Position numbers and translations under genes: made by a program
Notes under the pieces: generated by a model
Databases searched by the model: none
The model's input: the letters and a program-made list of their open reading frames with translations, nothing else
Told to the model about the DNA's origin: nothing
Shown: piece after piece, positions 25,099-34,372 of the stretch
Layout of the letters: the number at the start of each line of letters is the position of its first letter
Position numbering within the stretch: position 1 is the stretch's first letter
Source of the DNA: UBA3946 sp002385755
Lineage (GTDB): Bacteria; Bacillota_I; Bacilli_A; ML615J-28; CAG-698
Direction of reading: 5' to 3'
NCBI GenBank assembly: GCA_050953085.1
Contig: JBMNLX010000005.1
Location: 310,001 to 374,000 of the forward strand
Length of the DNA stretch: 64,000 nucleotides

Positions 25099-27425
25099 TC
25101 ACGATCAAAGATAACCGCTTTTTACTCGCTACGAAAAACACGATTTACATATTCCGCCATAACGAAGCGGGGCTTTTAATTCACGATTATTACGGAAAAA
25201 AAATCGATATCGCTGATTTCAAGATTCTGGAGATGAAAACTGGGGGCGGGTTCGGCTCCGCGGTTCTCTACGAAGGAAGGGAGCGCCAGTATGTCGGCCA
25301 ATTTGGTTTGGAGACGTCTTCCCCGGGCATTGGTGATTTTCGCGAACCGCAGCTCAAACTCTTTCACCCCGAAACCGGTTATTATAGCAATTTTAAGTAC
25401 GCGGGGTGCGAGAAGACGAGCGAAACTATCGGACCGTTGCCCGCTAGTTACGGCGCCGACGACGTTTTGCGCATCGATCTTTATGACGATGTTTTAAAAC
25501 TGAAATTGGAACTTTACTACAAAGTTTTTTATGAAGCCGACGTCATATCCCGTTATGCCCGCGTCGTTAACGAATCGACGCGCGAGATAACCATCGAGCG
25601 CTTGTTTTCCATGCTGCTTGACTTACGCGACTCCGATTACGCGATGATGACGTTTGAAGGAGACTGGGCGAAAGAAAGACATCTTATCGAAAAGAAACTT
25701 GTATCGGGAGTATATGTTAACGACGCGAAAACGGGAGCGAGCTCCAACATACGGAACCCTCTCGTGATATTACGCCGAGACAATGCCGATGAGTTCCAAG
25801 GTTCCTGTTATGGTTTCAATCTCGTCTACAGCGGAAATCATAAAACTATGATTGAAGTCACGCCGCTTAAGAAAACTCGGCTTTTGACGGGGATAAACGA
25901 TTACGCTTTTAACCATATCTTAACGGAAGGCGCCGATTTTATCACCCCGGAAGCGGTTATGACATACTCCGACCGCGGCCTTAACCGCCTCTCGCAAAAC
26001 TTTCACGTGTTTGTAAATAATCATATTGTCCGCGGCCGGTTTAAAAATAAAGAAAGACCGGTGTTGTTGAACACTTGGGAGGGTTCTTACTTTAATTTTA
26101 ATGAAAAGCAATTATTAAGACAGGCTAAAGTCGCGAAAGAGGTCGGAATCGAACTCTTTGTCTTAGACGACGGTTGGTTCGGCCGCCGAAACAACGATAA
26201 ATCCTCGCTTGGAGACTGGGATGTCAACACGAAGAAACTGCCCGGCGGGCTTTCGGGATTTGCGAGAAAAATTAATGACTTGGGCATGGAATTCGGTCTA
26301 TGGGTCGAGCCCGAAATGATTAACGAGGACAGCGACCTCTACCGCGCCCATCCCGAATGGGCGGTGCGGATACCGGGAAGAAAACCCGCCCTCGGGCGCA
26401 ACCAATTAGTCCTTGACTTGACCAACCCCGAGGTATGCGATTATTTAATCGGGAAGTTAAGCGAAGTCTTCTCGTCTTGCAACGTAAAATACGTTAAATG
26501 GGATTATAATCGCAATATTACCGACATGTACGGAAAAACTCTCGCGAACCAAGGCGAGTTTTTCCACAAATACATCATGGGCTTCTACCGCGTGATGTCC
26601 GCCCTAACCGAAAGGTTCCCGGATATTTTATTCGAAGGCTGCGCGAGCGGCGGGAACCGGTTTGACCTTGGGATGTTGTGCTTTTTCCCGCAAATTTGGA
26701 CCAGTGACAACACGGATTACCTGGAGCGGATTTATATTCAAAGGGGGACGTCTTACGGTTATCCTCTCTCCGCCATTGCCAATCACGTGAGTTCCGTTCC
26801 CAACCACCAAACGCTCCGCGTGACCCCGCTCTCTTCCCGCTTTAACCTGGCCTGTTTCGGAAATCTAGGCTATGAATTGGATTTAACCGCGCTTGACGAA
26901 AAAAGCATTTCCGCGATTAAGCGCCAGATTGCCTTCTATAAATCCCGCCGGCGGCTTTTCCAGTACGGGACGTTTTACCGTGGCCGCGAATTTATCGACG
27001 AGAGCCACGCGACGTATTTTTATGTAGTTGAGCCCGACCGGAGCCGGGCGATCGTCGGTTATTTCCAGGAACTTCTTCATCCCGCTTTGAAAGAAGACAT
27101 CATTTACGTCGACGGGTTGGACGAAGGAGAGCTTTATCGCTTTTATCACAAACCGGAACGGATTAATATTAAAATCTTCGGCAGTCTGATTAATTATATT
27201 TTGCCGTTTAAAATTAAACTGAACGGGAAAATTCATAATTTGATCAGTCGGTTTTACCGACCGAAAGCGGGCGGCGAAAGCTATAAGGTTTATGGCAACG
27301 CCTTGAAGCGCGCCGGAATCCGCCTTAATCAACAGTTCATGGGAACCGGGTTCGGTTCGGAAGTGAGAGTGTTGGGTGATTTCGGGTCCGCGCTTTATAT
27401 GATAGAAAAAAGCGAAGATAAATAA
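25095..27425 (+). CDS. Alpha-galactosidase, GH36
   Basis: A 776-residue cytoplasmic enzyme releasing alpha-galactose from raffinose-type or galactolipid-derived oligosaccharides. It has the N-terminal beta-supersandwich, then the barrel with nucleophile Asp470 (KWDYNR), CASGGNRFD (516-524) and acid/base Asp538 (WTSDNTD). Near residues 688-735 the C-terminal domain contains a basic, hydrophobic insert (IFGSLINYILPFKIK, HNLISRFYRPK). Last gene of the operon. Its stop codon directly abuts the stop codon of murE on the other strand, and both lie in a shared terminator. Confidence 0.94.
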   Translation: MITIKDNRFLLATKNTIYIFRHNEAGLLIHDYYGKKIDIADFKILEMKTGGGFGSAVLYEGRERQYVGQFGLETSSPGIGDFREPQLKLFHPETGYYSNFKYAGCEKTSETIGPLPASYGADDVLRIDLYDDVLKLKLELYYKVFYEADVISRYARVVNESTREITIERLFSMLLDLRDSDYAMMTFEGDWAKERHLIEKKLVSGVYVNDAKTGASSNIRNPLVILRRDNADEFQGSCYGFNLVYSGNHKTMIEVTPLKKTRLLTGINDYAFNHILTEGADFITPEAVMTYSDRGLNRLSQNFHVFVNNHIVRGRFKNKERPVLLNTWEGSYFNFNEKQLLRQAKVAKEVGIELFVLDDGWFGRRNNDKSSLGDWDVNTKKLPGGLSGFARKINDLGMEFGLWVEPEMINEDSDLYRAHPEWAVRIPGRKPALGRNQLVLDLTNPEVCDYLIGKLSEVFSSCNVKYVKWDYNRNITDMYGKTLANQGEFFHKYIMGFYRVMSALTERFPDILFEGCASGGNRFDLGMLCFFPQIWTSDNTDYLERIYIQRGTSYGYPLSAIANHVSSVPNHQTLRVTPLSSRFNLACFGNLGYELDLTALDEKSISAIKRQIAFYKSRRRLFQYGTFYRGREFIDESHATYFYVVEPDRSRAIVGYFQELLHPALKEDIIYVDGLDEGELYRFYHKPERINIKIFGSLINYILPFKIKLNGKIHNLISRFYRPKAGGESYKVYGNALKRAGIRLNQQFMGTGFGSEVRVLGDFGSALYMIEKSEDK

Positions 27426-27441
27426 CTATCCTCGCTTTTTT
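27406..27441. terminator. Bidirectional terminator spanning the GH36 and murE stops
   Basis: AAAAAAGCGA pairs with TCGCTTTTTT (10 bp) around a 16-base loop. Both stop codons lie in the loop, so both convergent operons would end in the same hairpin, each with its own T tract supplied by the stem. Confidence 0.82.
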
Positions 27442-28847
27442 CTTTCTCCAAGGGCTTTTCGAACTTCGGCAATATCGGAATAAGCATAGACTTTATTGTT
27501 CTCCTCGAAATATTTATCGTTTCCTTTTCCGGTGATGATCACGATATCGCCGGCTTTGGCCCGAGAAATCGCCTCCCTTATCGCCGTTTTCCGGTTTATG
27601 ATGATTTCGTAATTGCGGGCGGCGGTCGCGCGGGTCATCTCTTTAATAATAGCGGAGGGGTTTTCGTTGCGCGGGTCTTCCGAGGTAAAAATTACGTGAT
27701 CGGCATAGGTGCAGGCGATTTTCCCCATTTCCGGGCGCTTGCTTTTATCCTTGTTTCCGGCGGCTCCGAGAACGATAATTATCCTGCCGCTTTTGCTTTT
27801 CAGGCTCATAAGAACAGCCCGCAGCGCGCCGGGGGTGTGGGCGAAATCGACGTATACTTGAAAATTCTCATCCTTTGTCAATAGTTCCATCCGGCCGGGA
27901 ATTTTCGGGATTTCGCCGATCGCTTTTATGATTATCTCCCAGGGGAGACCGCGTTCCCGGGCGCAGGCCATGGCGGCGACCGCGTTATAGACATTGTATT
28001 TTCCCGTGAGGTTTGTTTTGATGTTTTTGATAAAGGAATCGGGGGTTTTAAGATCGAAGCGGACGCCGCCGCCTTCTTCCTTGATATTCAAGGCGCGAAA
28101 GTCGCTGATATAATCGATTCCGTAAGTTATAAGTTTGGGACTGTTGATACGGTGACCGTAAGGAGAATCAATATTAACGATTGCGAGACCCTCGGGCTTT
28201 AGTTTTGAGAAAAGCTGCGCTTTCGCGCGAAAATAGTTTTCCATCGTGAGATGGGTGTCGAGGTGTTCGGTGGAAAGATTAGTAAAAACCGCGATATCGA
28301 ACTCGACCCCTTCCAAACGTTTATCGACAAGGCCTTGCGAGGATATTTCCAGCGCGCAATAGGCAATATTTTTTAGCTCCATTTTCTTCAAGGTTTTAAC
28401 CAAATGGCATAAAGGCAAAGTCGTGTAATTGCTTTCGGCGCTGACGCCTGAGTACCTGATTCCGTTGGTTCCGATATACCCGCATGACCATACCCGGTTA
28501 AATAAATGCTCGATAATCGAAGCGGTCGTTGTTTTCCCGTCCGTGCCGGTTATCCCGATGAGTCGCACATTTTCCCAAGGCGCGCCGTAAATTTCCGTAA
28601 GCAAGGTTCCGAAACATTTTTCGATATCGTCGCACAAAAACACGGGGACGACGACTGTTTCGATCGGGGTTTCCGAAATGACGGCTTTCGCCCCCTTAAA
28701 GACGGCTTCGATGACGAAATCATGGCCGTTATAGTTTTTTCCCTTCCGGCAGATAAACGCGTCGCCGGGCTCCAAATAACGCGTGTCATCGGCGAGGCCG
28801 TTAATATTTAATTTTTTAAGTTCTCTTGAGATATTAAACGCGTCCAT
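27426..28847 (-). CDS. murE: UDP-MurNAc-tripeptide ligase MurE
   Basis: Adds the third amino acid to the peptidoglycan stem peptide in the cytoplasm. The 473-residue enzyme has the N-terminal UDP-MurNAc domain, P-loop GITGTDGKTTT (98-108), ALEISSQGL, the carbamylated-lysine region, and the specificity motif DPRN (391-394) within SEDPRNENP. The arginine matches the DNPR motif of meso-diaminopimelate-adding enzymes, so this cell probably has diaminopimelate peptidoglycan. The ribosome-binding site (GGTG) is weak and no strong promoter was seen in the 57 bases between it and the radical SAM terminator. Confidence 0.93.
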   Translation of the reverse strand: MDAFNISRELKKLNINGLADDTRYLEPGDAFICRKGKNYNGHDFVIEAVFKGAKAVISETPIETVVVPVFLCDDIEKCFGTLLTEIYGAPWENVRLIGITGTDGKTTTASIIEHLFNRVWSCGYIGTNGIRYSGVSAESNYTTLPLCHLVKTLKKMELKNIAYCALEISSQGLVDKRLEGVEFDIAVFTNLSTEHLDTHLTMENYFRAKAQLFSKLKPEGLAIVNIDSPYGHRINSPKLITYGIDYISDFRALNIKEEGGGVRFDLKTPDSFIKNIKTNLTGKYNVYNAVAAMACARERGLPWEIIIKAIGEIPKIPGRMELLTKDENFQVYVDFAHTPGALRAVLMSLKSKSGRIIIVLGAAGNKDKSKRPEMGKIACTYADHVIFTSEDPRNENPSAIIKEMTRATAARNYEIIINRKTAIREAISRAKAGDIVIITGKGNDKYFEENNKVYAYSDIAEVRKALGERKKRG

Positions 28848-28904
28848 AAAAGCACCGTTAATAGTTTATGTACAAAAGAGACATATTAATACCCGGTCCG
28901 AAAC

Positions 28905-28930
28905 AAAAAACAGCCGCGCGCGGCTGTTTT
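28905..28930 (-). terminator. Terminator of the radical SAM gene
   Basis: A perfect palindrome: AAAACAGCCG, CGCG, CGGCTGTTTT. On the minus strand it is followed by further T. The stop codon of the radical SAM gene overlaps the proximal arm by two bases. Confidence 0.9.
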
Positions 28931-30530
28931 AGATGTCGAGGAAATATTGCGCGAAAGGTTTATAGACCACGAGGAAGTATTGGTTCCGAAGACGCTCGAT
29001 TCGGGAGTATCTGTAGAGAAGATCCAGGTTTAACTTTGGGTACTTATCGATAAATTTCCGGAATGCCTCGGCTTTTTCACGTTTCCCGATATCGGAATCC
29101 CACCATATTTTCGGCCTGATTTTGTGCGCCGTCAGGTAATCCTGTTTGATCGCGTAAAGAAGCTCTTCGTCCTTTTCTTCCTTTAGGGATAAGTAAAGAA
29201 TTTGCGCGACCTGCCATGGCTGGTAGGAATTGATGTTTTTCCCGTTAAGAAAACGACTAATCTTCAGGAAAGTCTCATATGGGTTTAACTTTCTCTCCTT
29301 AAACAGGTATGCGAGCGTTCGCTTGAAATAGCCGCTATTGTGATATTTGTTGACGATCGTCTCAACGGCGGAAAATTCAGCAAGTTCATCTTCGCTTAAA
29401 TAATTATTCTTGATTACCCGGTAGGGCGGCTTGTCGCTAAAGACATAGCCGTGCTCGTCTTTCGTCGCGCTGATTAAAGTGCCTTTTAGCTCCTTAAGTA
29501 TTCCCAGCTGGATTTCGTCGGCGCCCAGCTCGTAAGTTTCGTTAAACGAGCGGACGAAGCCGCGATAATCTTCATGGGGAAGGCCGGCGATTAAGTCGAC
29601 GTGAATTGTGACGTTGTTTTTTATCGCGGCGATATTTTTCTTGATAAGTTCGAAATTTTGTTTTCGCAGAATGCTTCTTGATGTGATTTCGTTCGTCGTC
29701 TGGATGCCGATCTCGAAACGAACCAACCCTTTTCTTAAGGTCTGTATCAACGCGATCGTTTCGTCTTCAAAATAATCGCCGTTAATTTCAAACTGGTATA
29801 CGGTTCGGTTGTTATCGTTTGCGGCGATAAATCGCAAGATTTCCCTCATTCTCTTCTGGTCAACGTTAAACGTGCGGTCAAGGAATTTTATTGTTCTTGT
29901 TTCCTTCGCGAGCAAATATTTTATCTCGTCCTTGACTTTTTCCAGCGGGAAATAGCGGATCGTTTTATCGAGCGAGGCCAGGCAGTAACTGCAGCGGAAG
30001 CAACACCCGCGGCTTGATTCCAAATAGGCGTAGCGGTTATTAAAATCGCCGATTAAAGAAAGGTCGTGTTTTATCGCGTTAATATTGGGCTTTCGGGAAA
30101 ATGTATAACGGTAACCCTCGCCCTCGCGGTAATATAAGTTGGAAACCGTTTTAATGTCTCTTTTGCCGGAAAGGTGCTCGATTAACTGATTAAAGGCTTC
30201 CTCGCCCTCGTCCTTGACGATGTATTTCACATTGCGGTGCCGGAAAAAATCATCGGGCCGGTAACTGGCTTCCGGTCCGCCGAGAACGACGTTTTGCTCG
30301 ACGGGTAACGCTTGAAGCAACTCTTTTACCTTCTCCGCGTTCCAAATATAAACGGAAAAACCAAGCAAAGAAAATTTTTCATTCTTGATGACGGAGAGAA
30401 TATATTCGTTATCGTCTTTTATCGTAAACTCGCGAAACGACACGGGGTGTTTGCTATTAGCGTAAATTTGATGAACGCCCGTGGCCGGGTGAATGTATTT
30501 GGCGTTAATGCCGATAAGCAAGGTTTTCAT
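28929..30530 (-). CDS. B12-binding-type radical SAM protein (DUF4080 type)
   Basis: A 533-residue protein with an N-terminal cobalamin-binding-like fold (about 1-130, with LLGFSVYIWNAEKV and VVLGGPEASY), then the radical SAM domain with Cys176-x3-Cys180-x2-Cys183 in SRGCCFRCSYC, and a C-terminal region resembling DUF4080. The cobalamin-ligand histidine motif is not evident, so cobalamin binding is uncertain. Substrate unknown. It is monocistronic with its own promoter and terminator, divergent from the pyruvate:ferredoxin oxidoreductase gene. Confidence 0.82.
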   Translation of the reverse strand: MKTLLIGINAKYIHPATGVHQIYANSKHPVSFREFTIKDDNEYILSVIKNEKFSLLGFSVYIWNAEKVKELLQALPVEQNVVLGGPEASYRPDDFFRHRNVKYIVKDEGEEAFNQLIEHLSGKRDIKTVSNLYYREGEGYRYTFSRKPNINAIKHDLSLIGDFNNRYAYLESSRGCCFRCSYCLASLDKTIRYFPLEKVKDEIKYLLAKETRTIKFLDRTFNVDQKRMREILRFIAANDNNRTVYQFEINGDYFEDETIALIQTLRKGLVRFEIGIQTTNEITSRSILRKQNFELIKKNIAAIKNNVTIHVDLIAGLPHEDYRGFVRSFNETYELGADEIQLGILKELKGTLISATKDEHGYVFSDKPPYRVIKNNYLSEDELAEFSAVETIVNKYHNSGYFKRTLAYLFKERKLNPYETFLKISRFLNGKNINSYQPWQVAQILYLSLKEEKDEELLYAIKQDYLTAHKIRPKIWWDSDIGKREKAEAFRKFIDKYPKLNLDLLYRYSRIERLRNQYFLVVYKPFAQYFLDI

Positions 30531-30547
30531 AACATTACCTCTTTCGT

Positions 30548-30576
30548 ATTATAGCATCGCGGGCTTTAAAAGGCAA
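30548..30576 (-). promoter_or_regulatory. Promoter of the radical SAM gene
   Basis: On the minus strand: TTGCCT, 17-base spacer, TATAAT with TGC before it (extended -10). The leader would be only about 11 bases and begins with the AGAGGT ribosome-binding site. Confidence 0.75.
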
Positions 30577-30651
30577 CGGGAAGACATGAGAAATAATTGC
30601 TTAGTTTTTGTTTTTATATATCGTTTACATAATAAATATCATAATTGGGTC

Positions 30652-30680
30652 TTGTTTAAAGCGTGGAAGGGTGGTATAAT
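30652..30680 (+). promoter_or_regulatory. Promoter of the pyruvate:ferredoxin oxidoreductase gene
   Basis: TTGTTT, 17-base spacer and TATAAT with TGG before it (extended -10), 36 bases upstream of the start codon. An AT-rich stretch upstream (30600-30645) could act as an UP element. Confidence 0.8.
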
Positions 30681-30716
30681 AAATAATGGATAAAACAAAA
30701 CGGAGGTTATTGAATA

Positions 30717-33700
30717 ATGGCAAAAAAAGTGTTTGAATCCATGGACGGTAACGAAGCGGCGGCGTGGGCGTCGTACGCTTTTACCGAAGTTGCTGGAATA
30801 TATCCGATTACTCCTTCCTCGCCGATGGCCGAGTATGTCGACGAATGGGCGAGCAAGGGGAAGAAGAACTTGTTCGGGATGCCGGTCAAGGTTATCGAGA
30901 TGCAATCCGAAGCCGGAGCGGCCGGAACCGTGCACGGTTCGCTTCAGTCCGGGGCGTTGACGACGACTTACACCGCTAGCCAGGGTTTGTTGCTTAAAGT
31001 GCCCAACATGTATAAAATCGCCGGCGAATTGTTGCCGGGGGTTATTCATGTTTCGGCTCGCAGTATCGCGGTTCAGGCGTTGTCGATTTTCGGCGACCAC
31101 CAAGACGTTATGGCAACGAGACAAACCGGCTTTGCCATTTTGGCAACGTCAAGCGTCCAAGAAGTAATGGATTTGGCCGGCGTCGCTCATCTCGCGGCGA
31201 TCAAATCCAGCATCCCCTTCCTGCATTTCTTCGACGGGTTCAGGACAAGCCACGAAATACAAAAAATCGAAGTGATGGATTACGAGGTTTACCGGAAGTT
31301 GCTCGATTTTGAGGCCGTGGAACAATTTAGGAAACGGGCGTTAAATCCCAACAACCCGGTTACTCGCGGTTCGAGTCAAACCGACGACGTTTACTTCCAA
31401 GCGCGGGAAGCGCAGAATAAATTCTATGACCGCGTCCCGGGCATCGTTGAAGAGTATATGAAGGAAATCTCAAAGGTAACCGGCCGTAACTACGCGCCGT
31501 TCGTTTACTACGGCGACCCGGAAGCTACCGATATCATCATAGCTATGGGTTCGGTAACGGAAACGGTTAAAGAAGTTGTCGACTATTTGCGGGAAAAAGA
31601 AGGCAAAAAGGTCGGCTTGGTCATCGTCCATCTTTATCGCCCCTTCTCCCACGAGCATTTGTTCAAAGTTCTCCCGACGACCGTAAAACGGATTGCCGTT
31701 TTGGATCGCACGAAGGAACAGGGAGCGGCCGGCGAGCCGTTATATCTTGACGTGAGAAACGCGTTCTATGCCCGTGAGAATCCCCCCGTTATTATCGGCG
31801 GTCGCTATGGCCTTTCCAGCAAGGATACCGATCCGGGACAGATTTTCGCGGTTTATGAAAACTTGGAAAAAGCCGAAAACGCTAAGAACAACTTCACGAT
31901 CGGCATTATTGACGACGTGACGCATTTGTCTCTTGACGTGACCAAAGATATTGACACGTCCGGCGAAGGCGTGACGCAATTAATATTCTACGGGCTCGGA
32001 AGCGACGGGACCGTCGGGGCAAATAAAAACACGGTTAAGTTAATCGGCGAAAACACCGACTATTACGCGCAGGCTTATTTCGCTTACGACTCGAAAAAGT
32101 CGGGCGGCGTCACGAGAAGCCATTTGCGTTTCGGTAAAAACCCGATCCGTTCTCCGTATCTCGTTAAAAGAGCGGACTTCATATCGTGCTCGCTCGACAC
32201 TTACTGCGAGAAATACGATATGTTGCGCGACTTAAAAGAAGGCGGCAGATTCCTGCTTAACACGACTAAGTCCGAGGAAGAATTGATTGACTTCCTGCCG
32301 AACGCGTTTAAAAAGGCTTTAGCCGACAAAAAAGCAAAATTATACGTTATCGACGCCGTTAATTTGGCCCGGGAAATCGGTCTCGGGCAAAGAACGAACA
32401 CGATTATGCAATCGGCGTTCTTTAAACTGAACGAGCAGATCATGCCTTATGAGGAAGCCAAGGAATTAATGAAGAAATACGCTTATGATTCCTATATCAG
32501 CAAGGGCGCGGCGGTCGTCGAACTCAACTATAAAGCCATTGATCTCGGCGCCGAGGGCCTGAAGGAAATCAAGGTTGATCCTGCCTGGAGCAATCTCGTT
32601 CCCGAGGAGGCGCGGGTAAAAGAAGGATTGCCGAAATTCGTTATCGGACTCGCCAACCCGGTGAACGCCCTCAAAGGCTATGACTTGCCGGTCTCGGCGT
32701 TTGACGGTTACGAAGACGGGACGATGGATAACGGCTCGGCGTCGTATGAGAAAAGGTATATCGCATCGTTCGTGCCGGCATGGATTAAAGAAAACTGTAT
32801 CCAATGTAACCAGTGCTCTTTCGTCTGCCCGCACGCCGTTATCAGGCCGTTCCTTTCCACGGCTGACGAAGTAAGCAACGCGCCGGAAGCGGCCGAGTAT
32901 TTGGATCCCGTCGGCCGGGGTCTGGAAGGCCTTAAATACTCGATCGTCGTATCGATCGCGGATTGTACGGGATGCGAAGTGTGCGTTAATCAATGCCCGG
33001 GCCGTAAAGGGCAAAAAGCATTGCAGATGGTTCCGATCGACGACGCAATTCACGCCGGCCGGGATAAGGTCGCAAGCTACTTCTTTGATAACGTAACTTA
33101 TAAGACGGATATCGTCGATATCACCGCCAACGCGAAAAACTCGCAATTTGCTCAACCCCTGTTTGAATTCCACGGGGCTTGCGGCGGCTGCGGGGAAACG
33201 CCGTATATTAAACTCGCGACACAGCTTTTCGGCGAAGATATGGTTATCGCAAACGCCACCGGTTGCTCGTCGATTTACGGCGGCTCGTTCCCGTCCACGC
33301 CTTATCGTCCGAATAAGGAAGGTCGCGGTCCGGCATGGGCCAACTCCTTGTTTGAGGACAACGCCGAGTTCGGTTTCGGTATCCATATGGGCACGGAGGC
33401 GATTCGCGATCGCATTCAAGCGCTTATGGAAAAATGCTTGGAATGCAAGGGAACCGAAGAGGCGCTTAAGGAATTGTTCGTAAGATGGATTGAAAATCGT
33501 AATGACCGCGTTGTCACGAAAGAAGTCGCCAAGGAACTCGTGCCCCTGCTTGAGAAGTCCGATTGCGAGACGCTTAAGCAAATCCTGGAATACAAAGATT
33601 ATCTCGTCAAGAGATCGCAATGGATCATTGGCGGCGACGGTTGGGCGTATGATATCGGTTTCGGCGGCCTCGACCATGTAATCGCCAACAGCGAGGACGT

Positions 33701-34274
33701 CAATATTCTGGTTCTTGACACCGAGGTATATTCCAATACCGGCGGGCAAAGCTCAAAAGCCAGCCAGACCGGTTCGATAGCGAAATTCACGGCGGCCGGG
33801 AAGAAAGGCAAGAAAAAAGATTTGGCGGCTATCGCCATGAGCTACGGCCATGTTTATGTCGCGCAAATCGCGCACGGGTATTCCCAAGCGCAAATGCTGA
33901 AGGCTTTCCTGGAAGCGGAAAATTATGACGGACCTTCAATTATTATCGCTTACTCGCCGTGTATCGCTCACGGAATCAAAGGCGGGATGGGTAATTCTCA
34001 AAAACAAAGCAAGCTTGCCGTCGAATGCGGCTATTGGGCATGTTTCCGTTATGACCCGCGTCTTGCTGACGAAGGCAAAAACCCGTTCATTCTTGATTCG
34101 AGAGAGCCGAAATGGGAACTTTATGAAGAACACTTAATGTCGGAAAGAAGATATGCGCAATTGAAGCAGATTAATCCTGAAGAAGCAAAAGCGTTGCTTG
34201 AGCTTAACCGCCAGGAAGCGCAAAGAAGATACGCGATGTATAAACGCTTTGCCGCGATGGACTATTCAAAATAG
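30717..34274 (+). CDS. nifJ: Pyruvate:ferredoxin (flavodoxin) oxidoreductase
   Basis: Oxidises pyruvate to acetyl-CoA and CO2, passing electrons to ferredoxin or flavodoxin; an oxygen-sensitive enzyme of anaerobes. The 1185-residue single-chain protein has the pyruvate-binding YPITPSSPMAE (29-39), domain II near 260-400, two 4Fe-4S ferredoxin motifs (CIQCNQCSFVCP from Cys693 and CTGCEVCVNQCPG from about Cys750), the proximal cluster cysteines in HGACGGCGETPY (about 819-830) and the thiamine-diphosphate motif GGDGWAYDIGFGG (about 971-983). Full length. It has its own promoter and terminator, with cggAGGTTATTG as ribosome-binding site. Confidence 0.96.
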   Translation: MAKKVFESMDGNEAAAWASYAFTEVAGIYPITPSSPMAEYVDEWASKGKKNLFGMPVKVIEMQSEAGAAGTVHGSLQSGALTTTYTASQGLLLKVPNMYKIAGELLPGVIHVSARSIAVQALSIFGDHQDVMATRQTGFAILATSSVQEVMDLAGVAHLAAIKSSIPFLHFFDGFRTSHEIQKIEVMDYEVYRKLLDFEAVEQFRKRALNPNNPVTRGSSQTDDVYFQAREAQNKFYDRVPGIVEEYMKEISKVTGRNYAPFVYYGDPEATDIIIAMGSVTETVKEVVDYLREKEGKKVGLVIVHLYRPFSHEHLFKVLPTTVKRIAVLDRTKEQGAAGEPLYLDVRNAFYARENPPVIIGGRYGLSSKDTDPGQIFAVYENLEKAENAKNNFTIGIIDDVTHLSLDVTKDIDTSGEGVTQLIFYGLGSDGTVGANKNTVKLIGENTDYYAQAYFAYDSKKSGGVTRSHLRFGKNPIRSPYLVKRADFISCSLDTYCEKYDMLRDLKEGGRFLLNTTKSEEELIDFLPNAFKKALADKKAKLYVIDAVNLAREIGLGQRTNTIMQSAFFKLNEQIMPYEEAKELMKKYAYDSYISKGAAVVELNYKAIDLGAEGLKEIKVDPAWSNLVPEEARVKEGLPKFVIGLANPVNALKGYDLPVSAFDGYEDGTMDNGSASYEKRYIASFVPAWIKENCIQCNQCSFVCPHAVIRPFLSTADEVSNAPEAAEYLDPVGRGLEGLKYSIVVSIADCTGCEVCVNQCPGRKGQKALQMVPIDDAIHAGRDKVASYFFDNVTYKTDIVDITANAKNSQFAQPLFEFHGACGGCGETPYIKLATQLFGEDMVIANATGCSSIYGGSFPSTPYRPNKEGRGPAWANSLFEDNAEFGFGIHMGTEAIRDRIQALMEKCLECKGTEEALKELFVRWIENRNDRVVTKEVAKELVPLLEKSDCETLKQILEYKDYLVKRSQWIIGGDGWAYDIGFGGLDHVIANSEDVNILVLDTEVYSNTGGQSSKASQTGSIAKFTAAGKKGKKKDLAAIAMSYGHVYVAQIAHGYSQAQMLKAFLEAENYDGPSIIIAYSPCIAHGIKGGMGNSQKQSKLAVECGYWACFRYDPRLADEGKNPFILDSREPKWELYEEHLMSERRYAQLKQINPEEAKALLELNRQEAQRRYAMYKRFAAMDYSK

Positions 34275-34287
34275 AACGTTTGTGTCA

Positions 34288-34317
34288 ATCCCCCCGCAAT
34301 AACGCGGGGGGATTTTT
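34288..34317 (+). terminator. Terminator after the pyruvate:ferredoxin oxidoreductase gene
   Basis: A GC-rich stem ATCCCCCCGC / GCGGGGGGAT with a 6-base loop and TTTTT, 13 bases after the stop. Confidence 0.95.
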
Positions 34318-34324
34318 ATTTTGA

Positions 34325-34353
34325 TTGTAATGACGGCTTTTATTATGTATAAT
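34325..34353 (+). promoter_or_regulatory. Promoter of the unknown membrane protein gene
   Basis: TTGTAA, 17-base spacer, TATAAT, directly after the preceding terminator and 19 bases before the start codon; GGGTGGTGG in the short leader is the likely ribosome-binding site. Confidence 0.72.
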
Positions 34354-34372
34354 ATTATCGGGTGGTGGTTAA

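Noticed and set aside
30531..30716. A small RNA or tRNA in the 186-base gap between the radical SAM and pyruvate:ferredoxin oxidoreductase genes
   Set aside because: The gap is accounted for by two divergent promoters and an AT-rich stretch; no cloverleaf or terminator-like structure was found.
32466..33749. A 427-codon open frame antisense to the pyruvate:ferredoxin oxidoreductase gene
   Set aside because: It is a shadow of a strongly conserved gene with biased codon use; the translation has no recognisable domain, is rich in Arg, and has no ribosome-binding site or promoter.
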